Source: Alopecurus myosuroides
Lineage: Eukaryota > Streptophyta > Magnoliopsida > Poales > Poaceae
Assembly (NCBI GenBank): GCA_028641055.1
Contig: CM054062.1
Location: forward strand, 141,960,682-142,024,681
Length of the DNA: 64,000 nucleotides
Direction of reading: 5' to 3'
Below the pieces are notes generated by a model. The model had not been told where the DNA came from and did no database searches. It saw nothing but the letters and a program-made list of their open reading frames with translations. Of this stretch, positions 12,939-24,200 are shown in pieces. The translations under genes were made by a program, and so were the position numbers. Position 1 is the stretch's first letter. Every line of letters starts with the position of its first letter.

Positions 12939-13107
12939 GGAAGATAATTTCTGCAAGAGGAGTCTCTCACTTCCAATATATTTTTTTGTTTTTGTTTTGC
13001 TTAGTGTATTTCCTTTTGTCTTGTTTGCTTCTCTTCATCAAAAACACAAAAAAAAAAATTAGTTCTTATTATAGCTATAGTTTTATTCCTGTCTTTAGTC
13101 TTGTTAA

Positions 13108-14234
13108 AATGATTACTCCTGAGAACACTAAGTTGTGTAACTTTACTAGCACCAACAACAATGATTTCATTAGCACACCTATTGCTCCACCTGATCCTAC
13201 ATCTGATTTTTATGAGACAAAGCCTGCCCTGTTAAACCTTGTTATGAGAGAGCAATTTTATGGTGTTACATCTGATGATGTTGCTGCCCATCTTAATAGT
13301 TTTGTTGAACTATGTGATATGAAAAAGTATAAAGATGTAGGTGGAGATATTATTAAACTGAAATTGTTTCCTTTCTCTTTGAGAGGAAGAGCTAAAGAAT
13401 GGTTGCTATCTTTGCCTAGAAATAGTATTGATTATTGGACTAAGTGTAAAGATTTTCATTGGAAAATATTATCCTCCTGCTAAGATTATATCTTTAAGAA
13501 ATAGCATTATAAATTTTAAGCAACTTGATAATGAGCATGTTTCTAAAGCTTGGGAAATAATGAAATCTTTAGTATAGAATTGTCCCACTCATGGACTGAC
13601 TACTTGGATGATCATCCAAACCTTTTATGCATGTCTGAATTTTTTTTCAAGAAACCTTCTGGATTCAGCTGCTGGAGGAACCTTTATGTCCATTACCTTG
13701 GGGTCAGCAACAAAGCTTCTTGATGATATGATGTTAAATTATTTTGAATGGCACAATGAGAGAGTTACAACTCGTAAGAAGGTAAATTCTGTTGAAGAAA
13801 CCTCCTCTTTGAGTGATAGACTTGATGCTATTATGTCTATGCTTGTGAATGGCCATTCTCCTATTGATCCAAATAATGTTCCTTTAGCCTCTTTGGTTGC
13901 TCAAGAAGAGCATGTTGATGTGAACTTCATTAAAAATAATAATTTCAACACCAATGCTTATAGGAATAATTTTGGTAGCAACAATTATAGGCCATATCCT
14001 CCCAGTAATAGTAATTCTTATGGTAATCCTTATGATAATTGCTACAACAACAATAAAAGTGTACCCTCTTGTCTTGAGAACATGCTTAAGAATTTTATTA
14101 GTATACAAACTGCTTTCAATAAATCTGTTGAGGAAAAATTTGGCAAAATTGATATTCTTGCTTCTAGAGGTTATAGCCTTGCTCTTGATGTTGATTTTAT
14201 GAAACTAAATGTTATGCCTCATGATGTTAAATAA
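13108..14234 (+). pseudogene. Element B Gag, frame-disrupted
   Basis: Gag forms the virus-like particle of the retrotransposon. The start is taken as the ATG at 13108, after the leader. The first 125 codons include LFPFSLRGRAKEWLLSLP, the hallmark of the retrotransposon Gag capsid domain. Around 13470-13490 the frame shifts (KYYPPAKI continues in another frame), and a stop follows near 13575. From 13608 to 14234 the frame is open again and carries an Asn/Tyr-rich linker and a C-terminal helix. A TAA at 14232 and another in-frame stop near 14310 separate this from the protease. In a functional copy gag and protease would probably be one frame. Confidence 0.7.
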
Positions 14235-14524
14235 AGTAAAACTTTGAATGCTATCCAAATTCGAATTGATGATAATGTTAGGATGCTAGCTGAATTGCAT
14301 GCTAGATGGTAAAGAGAAGATGAAATAACTAGAAAGAATAATATAGCTAATGTTTGCACAATTACCACCACTAGTAAAACTGAAGCTTCTCATGCTATAA
14401 AATCTTCAACTATCAATGGTAAAGTAATTGCTATTTTAAATACTCCCACTTCTTCTATTAAAATGCAAAACTGCCTGAAACTGCTAAAAATGTTCCTGAT
14501 AAAAGTGCTGAAATTTTTAGAAAT

Positions 14525-15199
14525 GTGGGAGACAATGGTCCCATTATCTTTGATAAAAATGATCTTGATTTTGATGATTGCAACATAACTGAAGTGGTTA
14601 AGTTCTTACTAAAGCTTGCTAGTTGTCCTAATGCTAGTGCTATGAATATGGCTGTCACAAAACATATTACAAATGATCTCATGCAAATTAGAGAGGATGA
14701 ATTAAGATGTGAAGCCTCTATCCCTAGGAAGCTAGATGATGGTTGGGAACCCATTGTTAAAATGAAAGTGGATGATTTTTATTGCAATTCTCTATGTGAT
14801 CTTGGTGCTAGTATCTCTGTTATGCCCAAGAAACTCTATTGTATTCTTGATTTACCACCTTTGGAACCCTGTTATTTGGATGTTCGTCTTATTGATAATG
14901 TTAGAAAGAAACCTTTGTGGAGAGTTGATGATGTTCTTATCATGGTTAATAATAATCTTGTCCCCTTTGATTTTGTTGTCTTGAATATTGAATGCAATGC
15001 TTCTTGTCCAATTTTTTTGGGAAGACTTTTTCTTAGAACTGTTGGTGCTGTTGTTGATATGAAAGAGGGAAAGATTAAATTTCAGTTCCCACTCAAGAAA
15101 GGTATGGAACAATTTCCTATAAAGATAATGAATTTGTCTTTTGATTCTATTATTATAACAAGTTACAATTTTCATGCTTCTTCACTTGAAAACACTTGA
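14525..15199 (+). CDS. Element B aspartic protease (224 codons, possibly once fused to Gag)
   Basis: This frame has the retroviral-type aspartic protease core CDLGASISVMPKKLY around residues 92-107 and the flap/second block CPIFLGRLFLRTVGAVVD around residues 163-180. D-L-G replaces the usual D-T/S-G, as in element A. The N-terminal 60 residues look like the Gag-Pro linker. The ATG used here is only the first Met of the open stretch: coding similarity continues upstream through broken sequence from 14235. The frame ends at a TGA, followed by a conserved non-coding block starting 'ctaaaaggcgttaaag'. Confidence 0.65.
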   Translation: MGDNGPIIFDKNDLDFDDCNITEVVKFLLKLASCPNASAMNMAVTKHITNDLMQIREDELRCEASIPRKLDDGWEPIVKMKVDDFYCNSLCDLGASISVMPKKLYCILDLPPLEPCYLDVRLIDNVRKKPLWRVDDVLIMVNNNLVPFDFVVLNIECNASCPIFLGRLFLRTVGAVVDMKEGKIKFQFPLKKGMEQFPIKIMNLSFDSIIITSYNFHASSLENT

Positions 15200-17834
15200 T
15201 TCCACTTTTCTGGGCCTAGCTAAAAGGCGTTAAAGAAAAGCACTTCTTGGGAGATAACCCATGGTTTTATTTTTGCTTTGTTTTTCTCTGTTTTATTTGA
15301 GTCAAGGGGTTGTATACTTATGTAGCAACTCCTTTGTATCTTTATTTTCATGTTTTATTTTTCCAAGTAAAGTTTCTGACGAGAGTTGGAGTTGGTTTTG
15401 GATTTCTGCGTAGGAAACATATCTCTGATGTCCACCGTAAAAAATCGTATAATTCACAGAAAAATCAGAATAACCTAAAATTTCTTGTGCTTATTACTCA
15501 GCTAATTCCTCAACTCCTTCGTTCCTTAAGGTTTTCTATCTTATCAACTTAAGTGCTCCAAAAAAATTCGTCTTTACAGACTCTTCTGGTTTTGATAGAT
15601 TCTGCCATTTTTCTTGCATTTGCTCTTTTACGATGTCAAGTGGATTTCTTTTCTTCACAAAACATCAGTGGATGTAGATAATGTTTCAAAGTATCAATAG
15701 CACTTGTTCCCATACAGAGCCCATGGATGATTTTTGATTTTTGCAGTAACCCTCTAATGTGAATTACTCTTTGAGTGTGGTGTGAAGGAAGTTTTCAAGG
15801 GTCAAGAGAAGAGGGTGATATATGTGATCAAGAAGGGTGCAAGGTCAAATCTTGGGGAAGCCTCTGTGTTTCATACAAGCATATTTTAAGAAGACTCAAG
15901 CGTCTAAGCTTGGGGATTCCCAAGGCATCCCCTTCTTCATCAACAATCTATCAGGTCACTTCTAGTGAAACTATATTTTTATTCGGTCACATCGTATGAA
16001 GTTTACTTGGAGCGTCTTTTTATTTTTATTTTGTTTTATATTGTTTTCTTTTGTTTTCCTTGCTTCAATACTATATTTGGACCCTAGAATTCCTTGTTTG
16101 GGGGATAGACACGCTCCACTTTTTCGTTTGAATACTTTCTATGCTCGTATTCTTAGTTTTTCTTCTAGCTGCTGCAAAAAATCCTATTTAGCTCTTGTTT
16201 TCATTGCATCTCTTATTTAGAGCTATTAGTATTAGTAGTTTTGTGTGATTACTCCCATGTTTGCTTGCTGTATCATTTAGAGAGTTTATTTAAAGCATAT
16301 TTTGTATGGTGCTTGTTGGGAAAAGAAACTGCTGCTTGAAGTAGAATTCATAACGGTGCAAGTAGAAGCTTGTATAGACTATGGCTAGAATTTGTCATAT
16401 CATGCTAGATGTTATTTTAATTCTAAATCCTAGTGGTTATTTAGTAGCATGATTAGTCTCAAATATCTGAGAGTGTTTAATGTGCCATTGAAAGAATCAT
16501 GAGTTGTTCTTGTCATATTGAAGCATAAAATTTTGGTGTTCTCCTTTGAATGTTTTATTTGGTTGACTTGGCGCATGCTCACACCATGTTTATAACTATG
16601 AAACAGTCACTTATAGCCTCTATGATCATTTAGTTTTTTAAATTGTGGTACCACTTATGCTTTGATTATTGATGTTTATGTCTCTATGCATGATTATGGC
16701 TCTTATCCTCTCTTGATTTCTTGCTCCCAGTCTTTTGCTAGCTTCCACCTATACTAAGTATGAGCTCTACTCGTGCATCCAACTCTAAAAAACCAAAGTT
16801 TTCCCATTGTGTCCACCATACCTACCTACATGTGGTATTTAACCGCCACTCCAAAGTAAATTGCTCATGTGTTAGCTTTAAAACTTTCAAAATTACTCCT
16901 GTCTTGTGCTCCTGTTTTAGCTCATGAGGACGTAAATAGAGAATCTTTATCTGACTTGTTGATTGGACTTTAACACCCTTGACTAGTGGCTTCATCCGCT
17001 TATCCAATGATAGAAGAGCTGGCAGCGGGGTGACGAGCCCCAAATTAATAACAACAAATTCTCTTCACTATTTTTCCCCCTGATTTATCAGTCAAAGAAT
17101 AATTGTGTAAACAAAAGAGAAAGAGGGATGACCTTCTACCCATATGTGTCCTTCTATGGGAGCCACTCTTGTGAAGTCTAATTGGCTGGTGACGTACTGT
17201 ATTTTATGTTTACCATTCGTTGACATAAGAATACACCTCTCTAAAAATGTTTTCAATACCTCTGTTTAATAAAATAAAAAGCTCTAGCACATGAATTGAT
17301 CCCTGCTTCCCTCTGTGATGGGCCTTTCTTTTACTTTTATGTTGAGTCTCCATATTCTAACTTTATGCACAGTTGAGAGAGCATAGTTGCCATTCTGAGT
17401 TTTATGTGCATTTGTCCCAGAAACATTATTAATTGATTCATGACGTGTTATTGCTTGTTCTCTAATTATTTGTTCTAGTCTTCCTCACGAACTTTGAAGG
17501 TGTCCTCGAATTTATGTTTTGCCCCACTCTTAAGGACTAGCGAAATATCACTTTGCCATGTTATCTCTATGCTTGAAACAAACATATATCTTTTTTTTTT
17601 CATTGTTATGCATGATCTTTTATTTGTGTTACTTCTCATGATGCAAGGTGATTGCTATGCTTTATTGTTAAAATTCTATTTATCATGCTTGTGTTGAAGT
17701 TCTATGATCTCAGCTTACTTATGCTTTTACATTATTGATGATCAAGTTTATGTTGGTAGCATGTCACCTCAGATTTTTTTTTGTTTTTATCATTTACCTA
17801 CTCAAGGACGAGTAGGAACTAAGCTTGAGGATGT
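15200..17834 (+). other. Element B 3' non-coding region
   Basis: About 2.6 kb between the protease and the 3' LTR has no supported gene. The part 15203-16660 is homologous to C's 22170-23520 (shared landmarks 'agcacttcttgggagataac' and 'actcaagcgtctaagcttgg'). The part 16675-17834 is homologous to R's 50826-51993 (shared 'gtccaccatacctacct' and 'ctcatgaggacgta'). It ends with the polypurine-type tract in 'ggacgagtaggaactaagc' before the LTR. Confidence 0.7.
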
Positions 17835-19443
17835 TGATACGTCACAAACATATCCTTAATTTCTGATGTTCCATGTTGTTTTCATGTTGTTTCCTACATG
17901 TTTTCTATACACTTTATGTCATTTTTATAGATTTTCTGGACTAACCTATTGACAAGACGCCATAGAGCCAGTTCCCCCTTTTCTGCTATTTTTAGTTTTA
18001 GAAAAGTTGTTATGGAAATATTCTTAGAATCGGAAAATTCAAAGTCCGGAGGTCCTAGAATTCCCGAAGGTTCCACGGAGTCCCAAAGAGGCCCAGAGGG
18101 GGGCCATAGGGGGCCACACCATAGGGCGGTGCGCCCCTTGGTCGCGCCATGGGGTGGTGTGGGGCCCCAGGCCTCCACCGCTATTGCCATTTCGCCTATT
18201 TATACCCCCTGACATATCAACCCTAAAGATACACCACTTCGTCCCGAGAAACACCCAAGGCCGCCGTCATCGTCATCCCGAGATCGGGAGGGTTCTAGAG
18301 CTCTCCCCGGCACCCTGTTGGGAGGGGAATTCATCATCCGAGGGGTCGACACCACCATGCCCTCCTCCGAAGTGACGCGTGAGTAGTTCATCCCTGGACT
18401 ACGGGTCCATAGCAGTAGCTATATGGTTGTAATATCCACTTTGTACCTCATGTTTAGATCTCATGAGCTGCCCTACATGATCGAGATCATCTTTATGTAA
18501 TGCTACCTGTTGTGTTTGCTGGGATCTGATGAATGTTGAATGCTATGTCTTCTGATTATCAATCTATCATGTTATCTTCATGCTTATGTTATTTATGATC
18601 TTGCATGCTCTCCATTATTAGTAGACGCTCTGGTCAAGTAGATACTAGTAACTTCAAGAGGGAGTATTTATGCTCGATAGTGGGTTCATGCCTCCTTTGC
18701 ATTTGTGCTCGAGTGACAGAAACGTGACGGATGGAGGATGTGATGTTGCCATTTGGGAGAAAACAACGGTGTTTACCTAGTTTACATTGTTTACATTACA
18801 CACTTTGCTTACTGCGATAATCTGTTGCTTGCAACTTAATACCCAACGTTTGTTCGGATGATATTCGGAGGGTGGATTATTAGTCATAGATGCAGTTGGA
18901 TGACGGTCTATGTATTTTGTTGTAATGCCCGCATGAATCACATAGTAATCTTTATGTCTTGCATATGCACTACGGTGCATCCTTCATTTCTGTCAATTGC
19001 CCAGCTGTAATTTGTTCACCACACATATTATTTATCTTTCACGGAGAGACACCACTAGTGAACTGTAGACCCCGGATCCATTTTCTCATACTGATAATAC
19101 ACACACTGCTTCTACTGTTTTCACACTGCTTCCACTGCTTTCATACTAGTTCTCATACTGTTTTCCACACCATACGTTTAACCTCTTTGTGTTTAGCAAA
19201 ACCGGTGAGATTGACAACCTCACTGCTTCGTTGGGGCAAAGTTATTTGATTGTGTTGTGTAGGTTCCACATTGCTGCTGAACCGGTAGTGCGCCCTGCCA
19301 CCTCAGCTGCATCAACCTTCAGAGATTGCTTGTCCTCCTACTGGTCGATTCAACCTTGGTTTCTTTTCTAAAGGAAAACTTGTGCTGCACTCTTCACAAC
19401 CTTTCTCTTGGGGTTTACCAACGAGGGCGTCAAGGCTCCATTA
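17835..19443 (+). repeat. Element B 3' LTR
   Basis: It begins TGATACGTCACAAACATA and ends GGCTCCATTA (CA changed to TA), directly followed by the GTTTC duplication. A TATA-like sequence in the context TTTCGCCTATTTATA lies at about 18190-18204. The short frames inside are not genes. Confidence 0.85.
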
Positions 19444-19804
19444 GTTTCTATTTTGCAAAATTTTAACAGGGGGATAATATTTCTTAATGAAAGCTTCTTT
19501 TAAATCATCCCAAGAATTAATACTAACACTAGGTAGAGAATACAACCACTATTTAGCTTTTCCTCTAAGTGAGAATGGAAATAACTTCAGTTTTAGAATA
19601 TCACTTTCCACATTTTTAAATTTTTGCATGTCACATATTAAATCATGAAGATGCATAGAGGCATCCTCCATAGCACTACTGCCAAATTGTTCCCTAGTTA
19701 TCAAGTTCAACAAACTAGGACTTTCTTCATAACTATGAGCTTTTATCTCAGGTGTGGCAATCGGCCTAGCAATAAATTGATCATTTGGAGTGTTTGTGCA
19801 GCCA
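19444..19804 (-). pseudogene. Element A gag, N-terminal/capsid part (between B and C)
   Basis: After the GTTTC duplication (19444-19448) the minus strand reads the Gag capsid region of A: SPSLLNLITREQFGSSA, then KLKLFPFSLRGKAK and DDLKEAFIKKYYPP. The segment is interrupted on the 5' side by C (at 19804) and on the 3' side by B (at 19444). An in-frame stop follows GKAK, where a Glu is expected. Joined in order with 23859-23881 and 10179-11316, it accounts for a normal Gag. Confidence 0.75.
19800..19804. repeat. Target-site duplication AGCCA, left of element C
   Basis: AGCCA precedes TGATACGTCTC at 19805 and recurs at 23854-23858 after the LTR end CATCA. Confidence 0.85.
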
Positions 19805-21221
19805 TGATACGTCTCAAACGTATCTATAATTTTTGATGCTGTATGCTTGTTTTCTATCCAATACCTTTATGTTTTCACATGTTTTCCTTTGTTTTTTTGG
19901 ATGTTTTCTGGACTAACCTATTGACAAGATGCCACAGAGCAGTTTTTTTTTCTGTTGTTTTTGGTTTCTGAAAAGTTATTCTGGAAATATCCTCGGAATT
20001 GGACGAAACAAAATCCGAGTCTTAGAATTCCCGGGACGTCAACGGAGTCCAAAGGAGACCCCGAGGGGGGCCACGGGGTGGCCACACCGTAGGGGGCGCG
20101 GGTCCCCCCGGCTGCGCCAGCTGGTGGTGTGGGCCCCTCGGCCACCCATCGACATCACCCTTTCGCCTATATATTCCCCCCGATGCATAAAACCTAAAAT
20201 ATCCAGCCTCCATCCACAAAAAGTTCTATAGCTCCGCCGCCATCGCCGACAAGTTTTGGGGGACAGAAATCTCTGTTCTGGCGCCCTGTCGGGACGGGGA
20301 AGTGCCTCCGGAGCCATCTCCATTGACTCCACCGCCATCTTCATCGCCGTTGCTGACTCCCATGATGAGGAGGGAGTAGTTCTCCCCCGGGGCTGAGGGA
20401 TCTACCGGTATCTATGTGTCTCATTTCTCTCTCTCTCCCATGGTGTGATCTTTATGTGATCATGAGCGTTGTAATCTAGTTGACTAAATAAATGTTACTC
20501 TTCATATGTTATGCTACTCAAGTGGTTTTGTTACGAGATCTCCATAGACACTTTGATCACGGTGTAAAGGTGACAGTGTGTGCACCGTGTGGTTTAGCAT
20601 GATATTTATATTTTGTGTTGGATGATCCTATGAAATTGTGGTGTTTGTTTGGAACCATCTAGGTCTCATGGTGATAGCGTGGGGATTACCTAGATGGGGA
20701 AATGCGAACTCTAAGGAGTGCTTTTACAACCCTACGCAATGATTGGTGTTTGTTATCCGACCCGAGAGTGGTCCGGAGTAGCATAGTGAAGAGATAAATT
20801 TACGCATTCAATTATGTTATTATTGTTGAAAGTGTCCACTAGTGAAAGTATAATACCTAGGCCTTGTTTCTAAGCATTGAAACGTCGTTTACAACCAGTT
20901 CTGCTACATGTTTTCTTGCTGCCATTTTTATTTCAGATTGCTATTATCACTTATAATCATCCCTATTACTTGTATTTTACTATTTCTTCACCGAACTAGT
21001 GCACATATACAACTGGCAATTGTATTAGGTGTATTGGGGACACAAGAGACTTCTTGTATCGTAATTGCAGGGTTGCTTGAGAGGGATATCTTTGACCTCT
21101 ACCTCCCTGAGTTTGATAAACCTTGGGTGATCCACTTAAGGGAAATTTGTTGTTGTTCTACAAACCTCTGCACTTGGAGGCCCAACACTGTCTACAAGAA
21201 TAGAAGCGTGCGTATACATCA
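19805..21221 (+). repeat. Element C 5' LTR
   Basis: This LTR of 1417 bp runs from TGATACGTCTCAAACG to TATACATCA. A TATA-like sequence in the context CCCTTTCGCCTATATATT lies at 20158-20175. The frame at 20908-21435 runs across the LTR end and primer site and is not a gene. Confidence 0.8.
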
Positions 21222-21231
21222 AGCTCTTTTC

Positions 21232-21249
21232 TGGCGCCGTTGCCGGGGA
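21232..21249 (+). other. Element C primer-binding site (tRNA-Asp)
   Basis: TGGCGCCGTTGCCGGGGA, identical to B's site, lies ten bases after the LTR. Confidence 0.8.
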
Positions 21250-21400
21250 GGTAAGTTAAAAGGTACTCACATCCTCTATAAGTGCTCGAAGTTATTTCCT
21301 TTAGATTCTGCAACTATATATTTGTGTTTCTTGTTTTTATTTTCACTAGTTAGGCTTATTTATACTCGTTCCTTGTTTTTATTTTTACTAGTTAGGCTTA

Positions 21401-22153
21401 ATGGAAAACAACAAAAATATGAGAGAGCTTTATAATATTTATCTTGAGTTAGGAAATGAAGTGTTTGAAGAGAAAATTAAAAAACCTATGGAACTTCATT
21501 TGCATGCTAGTAGCAATATTATTATTATGAATTATTTGAACACCATTATTGCTAATGCTATGGAAAAATCTAAGCTTGGGGAAGCTGGTTTTGATGAATA
21601 TGATATTTTTAGTACCCTAAGTTTTGAGGAGGAAATTTTCTTTGATGATACTTTGCCTCCAATATATGATGATTATAATGATTGTGGTATTCTAGTTCCA
21701 CCTATTATTGAGGATAAATTTTATTGTGATTACAATATGCCTCCTATATTTGATGTTTACAGTGATGAGAATAATAATGATAGTTATTTTGTTGAATTTT
21801 TTCCGACTACTATTAATGAGAATAACTATGCTTATAAGGAGAGTATTAATTCTTTTATGCATGTGGCTCATGATAAGGAAGTTTTATGTGATAGTTATAT
21901 TGTTAATTTCATTCATTATGCTACTGAAATTTATCATGAAAGAGGGAAACATGGTTCTATGTATCTCAACAATATTAAGTTTTCCCTCTTTATGTTGAAA
22001 TTTTTGAAGTTACACTTGTTTTGCTTTCCTATGCTTATTGCTTTGTGCTTTATTAACTTGTTCTTCTACAAGATTCTTTTTCATAGGAAGCGGGGTAGAC
22101 TTAAATTTGCTTCTTTATGCTCTCTTTTGCTTCAATTCATATTTCTTATGTGA
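21401..22153 (+). CDS. Element C ORF of unknown function (250 aa, acidic with hydrophobic C-terminus)
   Basis: This is an intact frame from ATG 21401 to TGA, about 150 bp after the primer site, where gag would be expected. It lacks the Gag capsid motif, a zinc knuckle and the protease core. The first 60 residues look helical (MRELYNIYLELGNEVFEEKI). The middle (residues 65-165) is strongly acidic and rich in Asp/Glu/Asn/Tyr. The last 60 residues contain a hydrophobic stretch (LFCFPMLIALCFINLFFY) followed by basic HRKRGR and a second hydrophobic end, so one or two membrane segments are possible. I do not recognise a family. It could be a degenerated env-like product or a captured plant sequence. 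The open frame in an otherwise decayed neighbourhood suggests selection within the element family or a recent insertion. Confidence 0.6.
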   Translation: MENNKNMRELYNIYLELGNEVFEEKIKKPMELHLHASSNIIIMNYLNTIIANAMEKSKLGEAGFDEYDIFSTLSFEEEIFFDDTLPPIYDDYNDCGILVPPIIEDKFYCDYNMPPIFDVYSDENNNDSYFVEFFPTTINENNYAYKESINSFMHVAHDKEVLCDSYIVNFIHYATEIYHERGKHGSMYLNNIKFSLFMLKFLKLHLFCFPMLIALCFINLFFYKILFHRKRGRLKFASLCSLLLQFIFLM

Positions 22154-23524
22154 GCATCTTCTGAAATTATCATGCCTGGCTAAAAGACGTTAAATAAAAG
22201 CACTTCTTGGGAGATAACACATGTGTTTATTTTTGCAATGTTCTTTTTCCTGTTTTCTTTGAGTCAAGCTGTATTTTACTTCTATAGAAACTCCTTTGTC
22301 TCTTTATTTTCTCGTATTTGTTGTGCCAAGTAAAGTCTCTAGTCAAAGTTGAAGTTAGATTTGGATTTCTGCGCAAAAAAACAGATTTCTGCTGTCCACC
22401 GTTAAATTCGTGTAAAATCACAGAAAGATCAAAATGACATAAATTTTTTTGTGCTTAATCCTAATCTATCTCCGAAACTTTTTATAGCTTTGCATTTTTC
22501 AATTTGAGCAATATAAGTGCCCCGAAAAAATTCGTCTCTACAGACTATTTTGGTTTTGACAGATTCTGCCTTTTTACTTGCATTCTCTCTTTTACTATGT
22601 TGAGTGGATTTCTTTGCTCCACAAAATATCAGTGGCTATAGAAAATGTTTAAAAAGTAATAATAATGTTTTTGATTGTGCACTAACCCTCTAATGAGAAT
22701 TACTTTGAGTTTAGTCTGAAGGGAGTTTTCAAGGGTCAAGAGAAGACGGTGATATAATGTGATAAAGAAGAGTGAAAATCCAAAGTTTGGGGATGACCCC
22801 GTGGTTCATACTAGAAAATTCCAAGAAGACTCAAGCGTCTAAGCTTGGGGATGCCCAAGGCATCCCCTTCTTCATCACCAACTTATCAGGTCACATCTAG
22901 TGAAACTATATTTTTATTCGGTCACATCATATGCACTTTACTTGGAGCGTCTGTTTGTTTTTGTTTTATTTTCTTTTGTTTTCCTTTCTGTAGTAAACTT
23001 AGTTGGAACCCAACATTCTTGTGTGGGAGAGAGACACACTCCGCTTTTTCATATGAATGGTCGTTTTCTATCATGCTCGTATTCTTAATTAGTTTTTCTT
23101 CTAGCTGCTGCAAATCCTTTTAGCTACTGTTTTTCATGCATCTCTTATTCAGAGCTGTTAGTTCTAGTAGAGTAGTATTAGTACTTTCTTGTTTCATTTC
23201 TATATCTCTTGAAGAGTTTTTAAGTATAAAATGATTGGTATTGGAAAGTAGTAGTACAATTTTCGTGCTTACAACGGTGCAAAAAGAAGCTCATATAGAC
23301 CGTGGCTAGACTTTTTCATGTCATGTTGGATGTTATTTTAATTTTATGCTTAGTAGTTATTATTGTAACATGACTTGTCTCAAATAGCTGAGAGTGCTTA
23401 ATGTGCCATTGAAAGAATCATGAGGTATTTTTATCACACTGAAAGATAAATTTGTGGTGTTCTCCTTTGAATGCTTTATTTGGTTGACTTGGCGCATTCT
23501 TACACCATGTGTATGACTACTTTG
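22154..23524 (+). other. Element C 3' non-coding region, homologous to B
   Basis: No supported gene. It aligns in order with B's 15203-16600, sharing the phrases 'cacttcttgggagataac', 'gactcaagcgtctaagcttg' and 'tttggttgacttggcgca'. The segment ends abruptly at about 23524, where the 3' LTR remnant begins. Confidence 0.7.
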
Positions 23525-23853
23525 AACCAGTTTTGCTACATGTTTTCTTGCTACCATTTTTATTTCAGATTGCAATTATCACTTATAATCATCCCTATTA
23601 CTTTTATTTTACTATCTCATCACAAAACTAGTGCACCTATACAACTGACAATTGTATTAGGTGTGTTGGGGACACAAGAGACTTCTTGTATCATAATTTC
23701 AGGGTTACTTGCGAGGGATATCTTTGACCTCTACCTCCCTGAGTTCGATAAACCTTGGGTGATCCACTTAAGGAAAACTTGCTGCTGTTCTACAAACCTC
23801 TACACTTGGAGGCCCAGCATTGTCTACAAGAATAGAAGCGTGTGTAGACATCA
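23525..23853 (+). repeat. Element C 3' LTR, lacking its first ~1.09 kb
   Basis: These 329 bp match 20893-21221 at the same length, beginning AACCAG and ending ACATCA. The 5' part of the LTR, including its promoter, is absent, so an internal deletion joined the non-coding region to the LTR. Confidence 0.8.
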
Positions 23854-24173
23854 AGCCACACAACTTAGTTCTGTCTCCCATTTTTGTAAGTTTTTTTTAC
23901 GTGTTTTTAATTATTTTTTATGCAAAACTGAAAATATAATATGCAAACCAAAATATGCAAGACAATAACAAAACAAAATAAAATGATTTGAAGGTAAATA
24001 TGGATAAGATGATGCTCACGTAGGTGCAACTTCCCCAAGCTTAGGTGTTTGCACAAGTTGGTGATGAAGTTAACTTTGTTGTGAGATACTCTTCTACTAG
24101 TCCTTAGGCAACGGAACCAGGAAGTGTGGTGCGTGGCTTGAAACTAGTTAGACAAATCTTTACATCAATGATT
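23854..24173 (-). other. Element A gag start and leader
   Basis: After the AGCCA duplication (23854-23858) the minus strand carries A's leader and a gag start ATG at 23879-23881 (MGDRTKLCG…). The frame continues beyond C at 19804 into the capsid part. The leader between 23882 and 24173 has no further features. Confidence 0.6.
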
Positions 24174-24190
24174 CCCCGACAACGGCGCCA
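24174..24190 (-). other. Element A primer-binding site (tRNA-Asp)
   Basis: The minus strand reads TGGCGCCGTTGTCGGGG, matching the plant tRNA-Asp 3' end with one change (T for C) and lying ten bases from A's 5' LTR. Confidence 0.75.
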
Positions 24191-24200
24191 GAAAACGTCT

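Larger units (their letters stand above)
11317..19443 (+). mobile_element. Element B: gag-protease LTR retrotransposon, inserted in A's gag
   Basis: B is a complete plus-strand element: 5' LTR 11317-12913, primer site 12921-12938, gag 13108-14234, protease 14525-15199, long non-coding 3' region, and 3' LTR 17835-19443, flanked by GTTTC. No reverse transcriptase or integrase is visible, so it needs a partner in trans. Its layout suggests the Sabrina/WHAM-like group of Triticeae gypsy elements, though the family name is tentative. The LTRs are similar but differ by many substitutions and about 12 bp in length (1597 versus 1609), so the insertion is not recent. Confidence 0.85.
19805..23853 (+). 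mobile_element. Element C: non-autonomous LTR element with a foreign ORF
   Basis: C has a 5' LTR (19805-21221), a tRNA-Asp primer site (21232-21249), a single 250-codon ORF (21401-22153), a B-like 3' non-coding region and a 3' LTR that keeps only its last 329 bp. AGCCA duplications flank it. No gag, protease or pol is present, so it must be mobilised in trans. The 3' region shows that it shares ancestry with B although the coding part differs. Confidence 0.8.

Noticed and set aside
20908..21435. 175-codon plus frame at the end of C's 5' LTR
   Set aside because: It crosses the LTR end and the primer site, and the same DNA is repeated in the 3' LTR. It has no domain.
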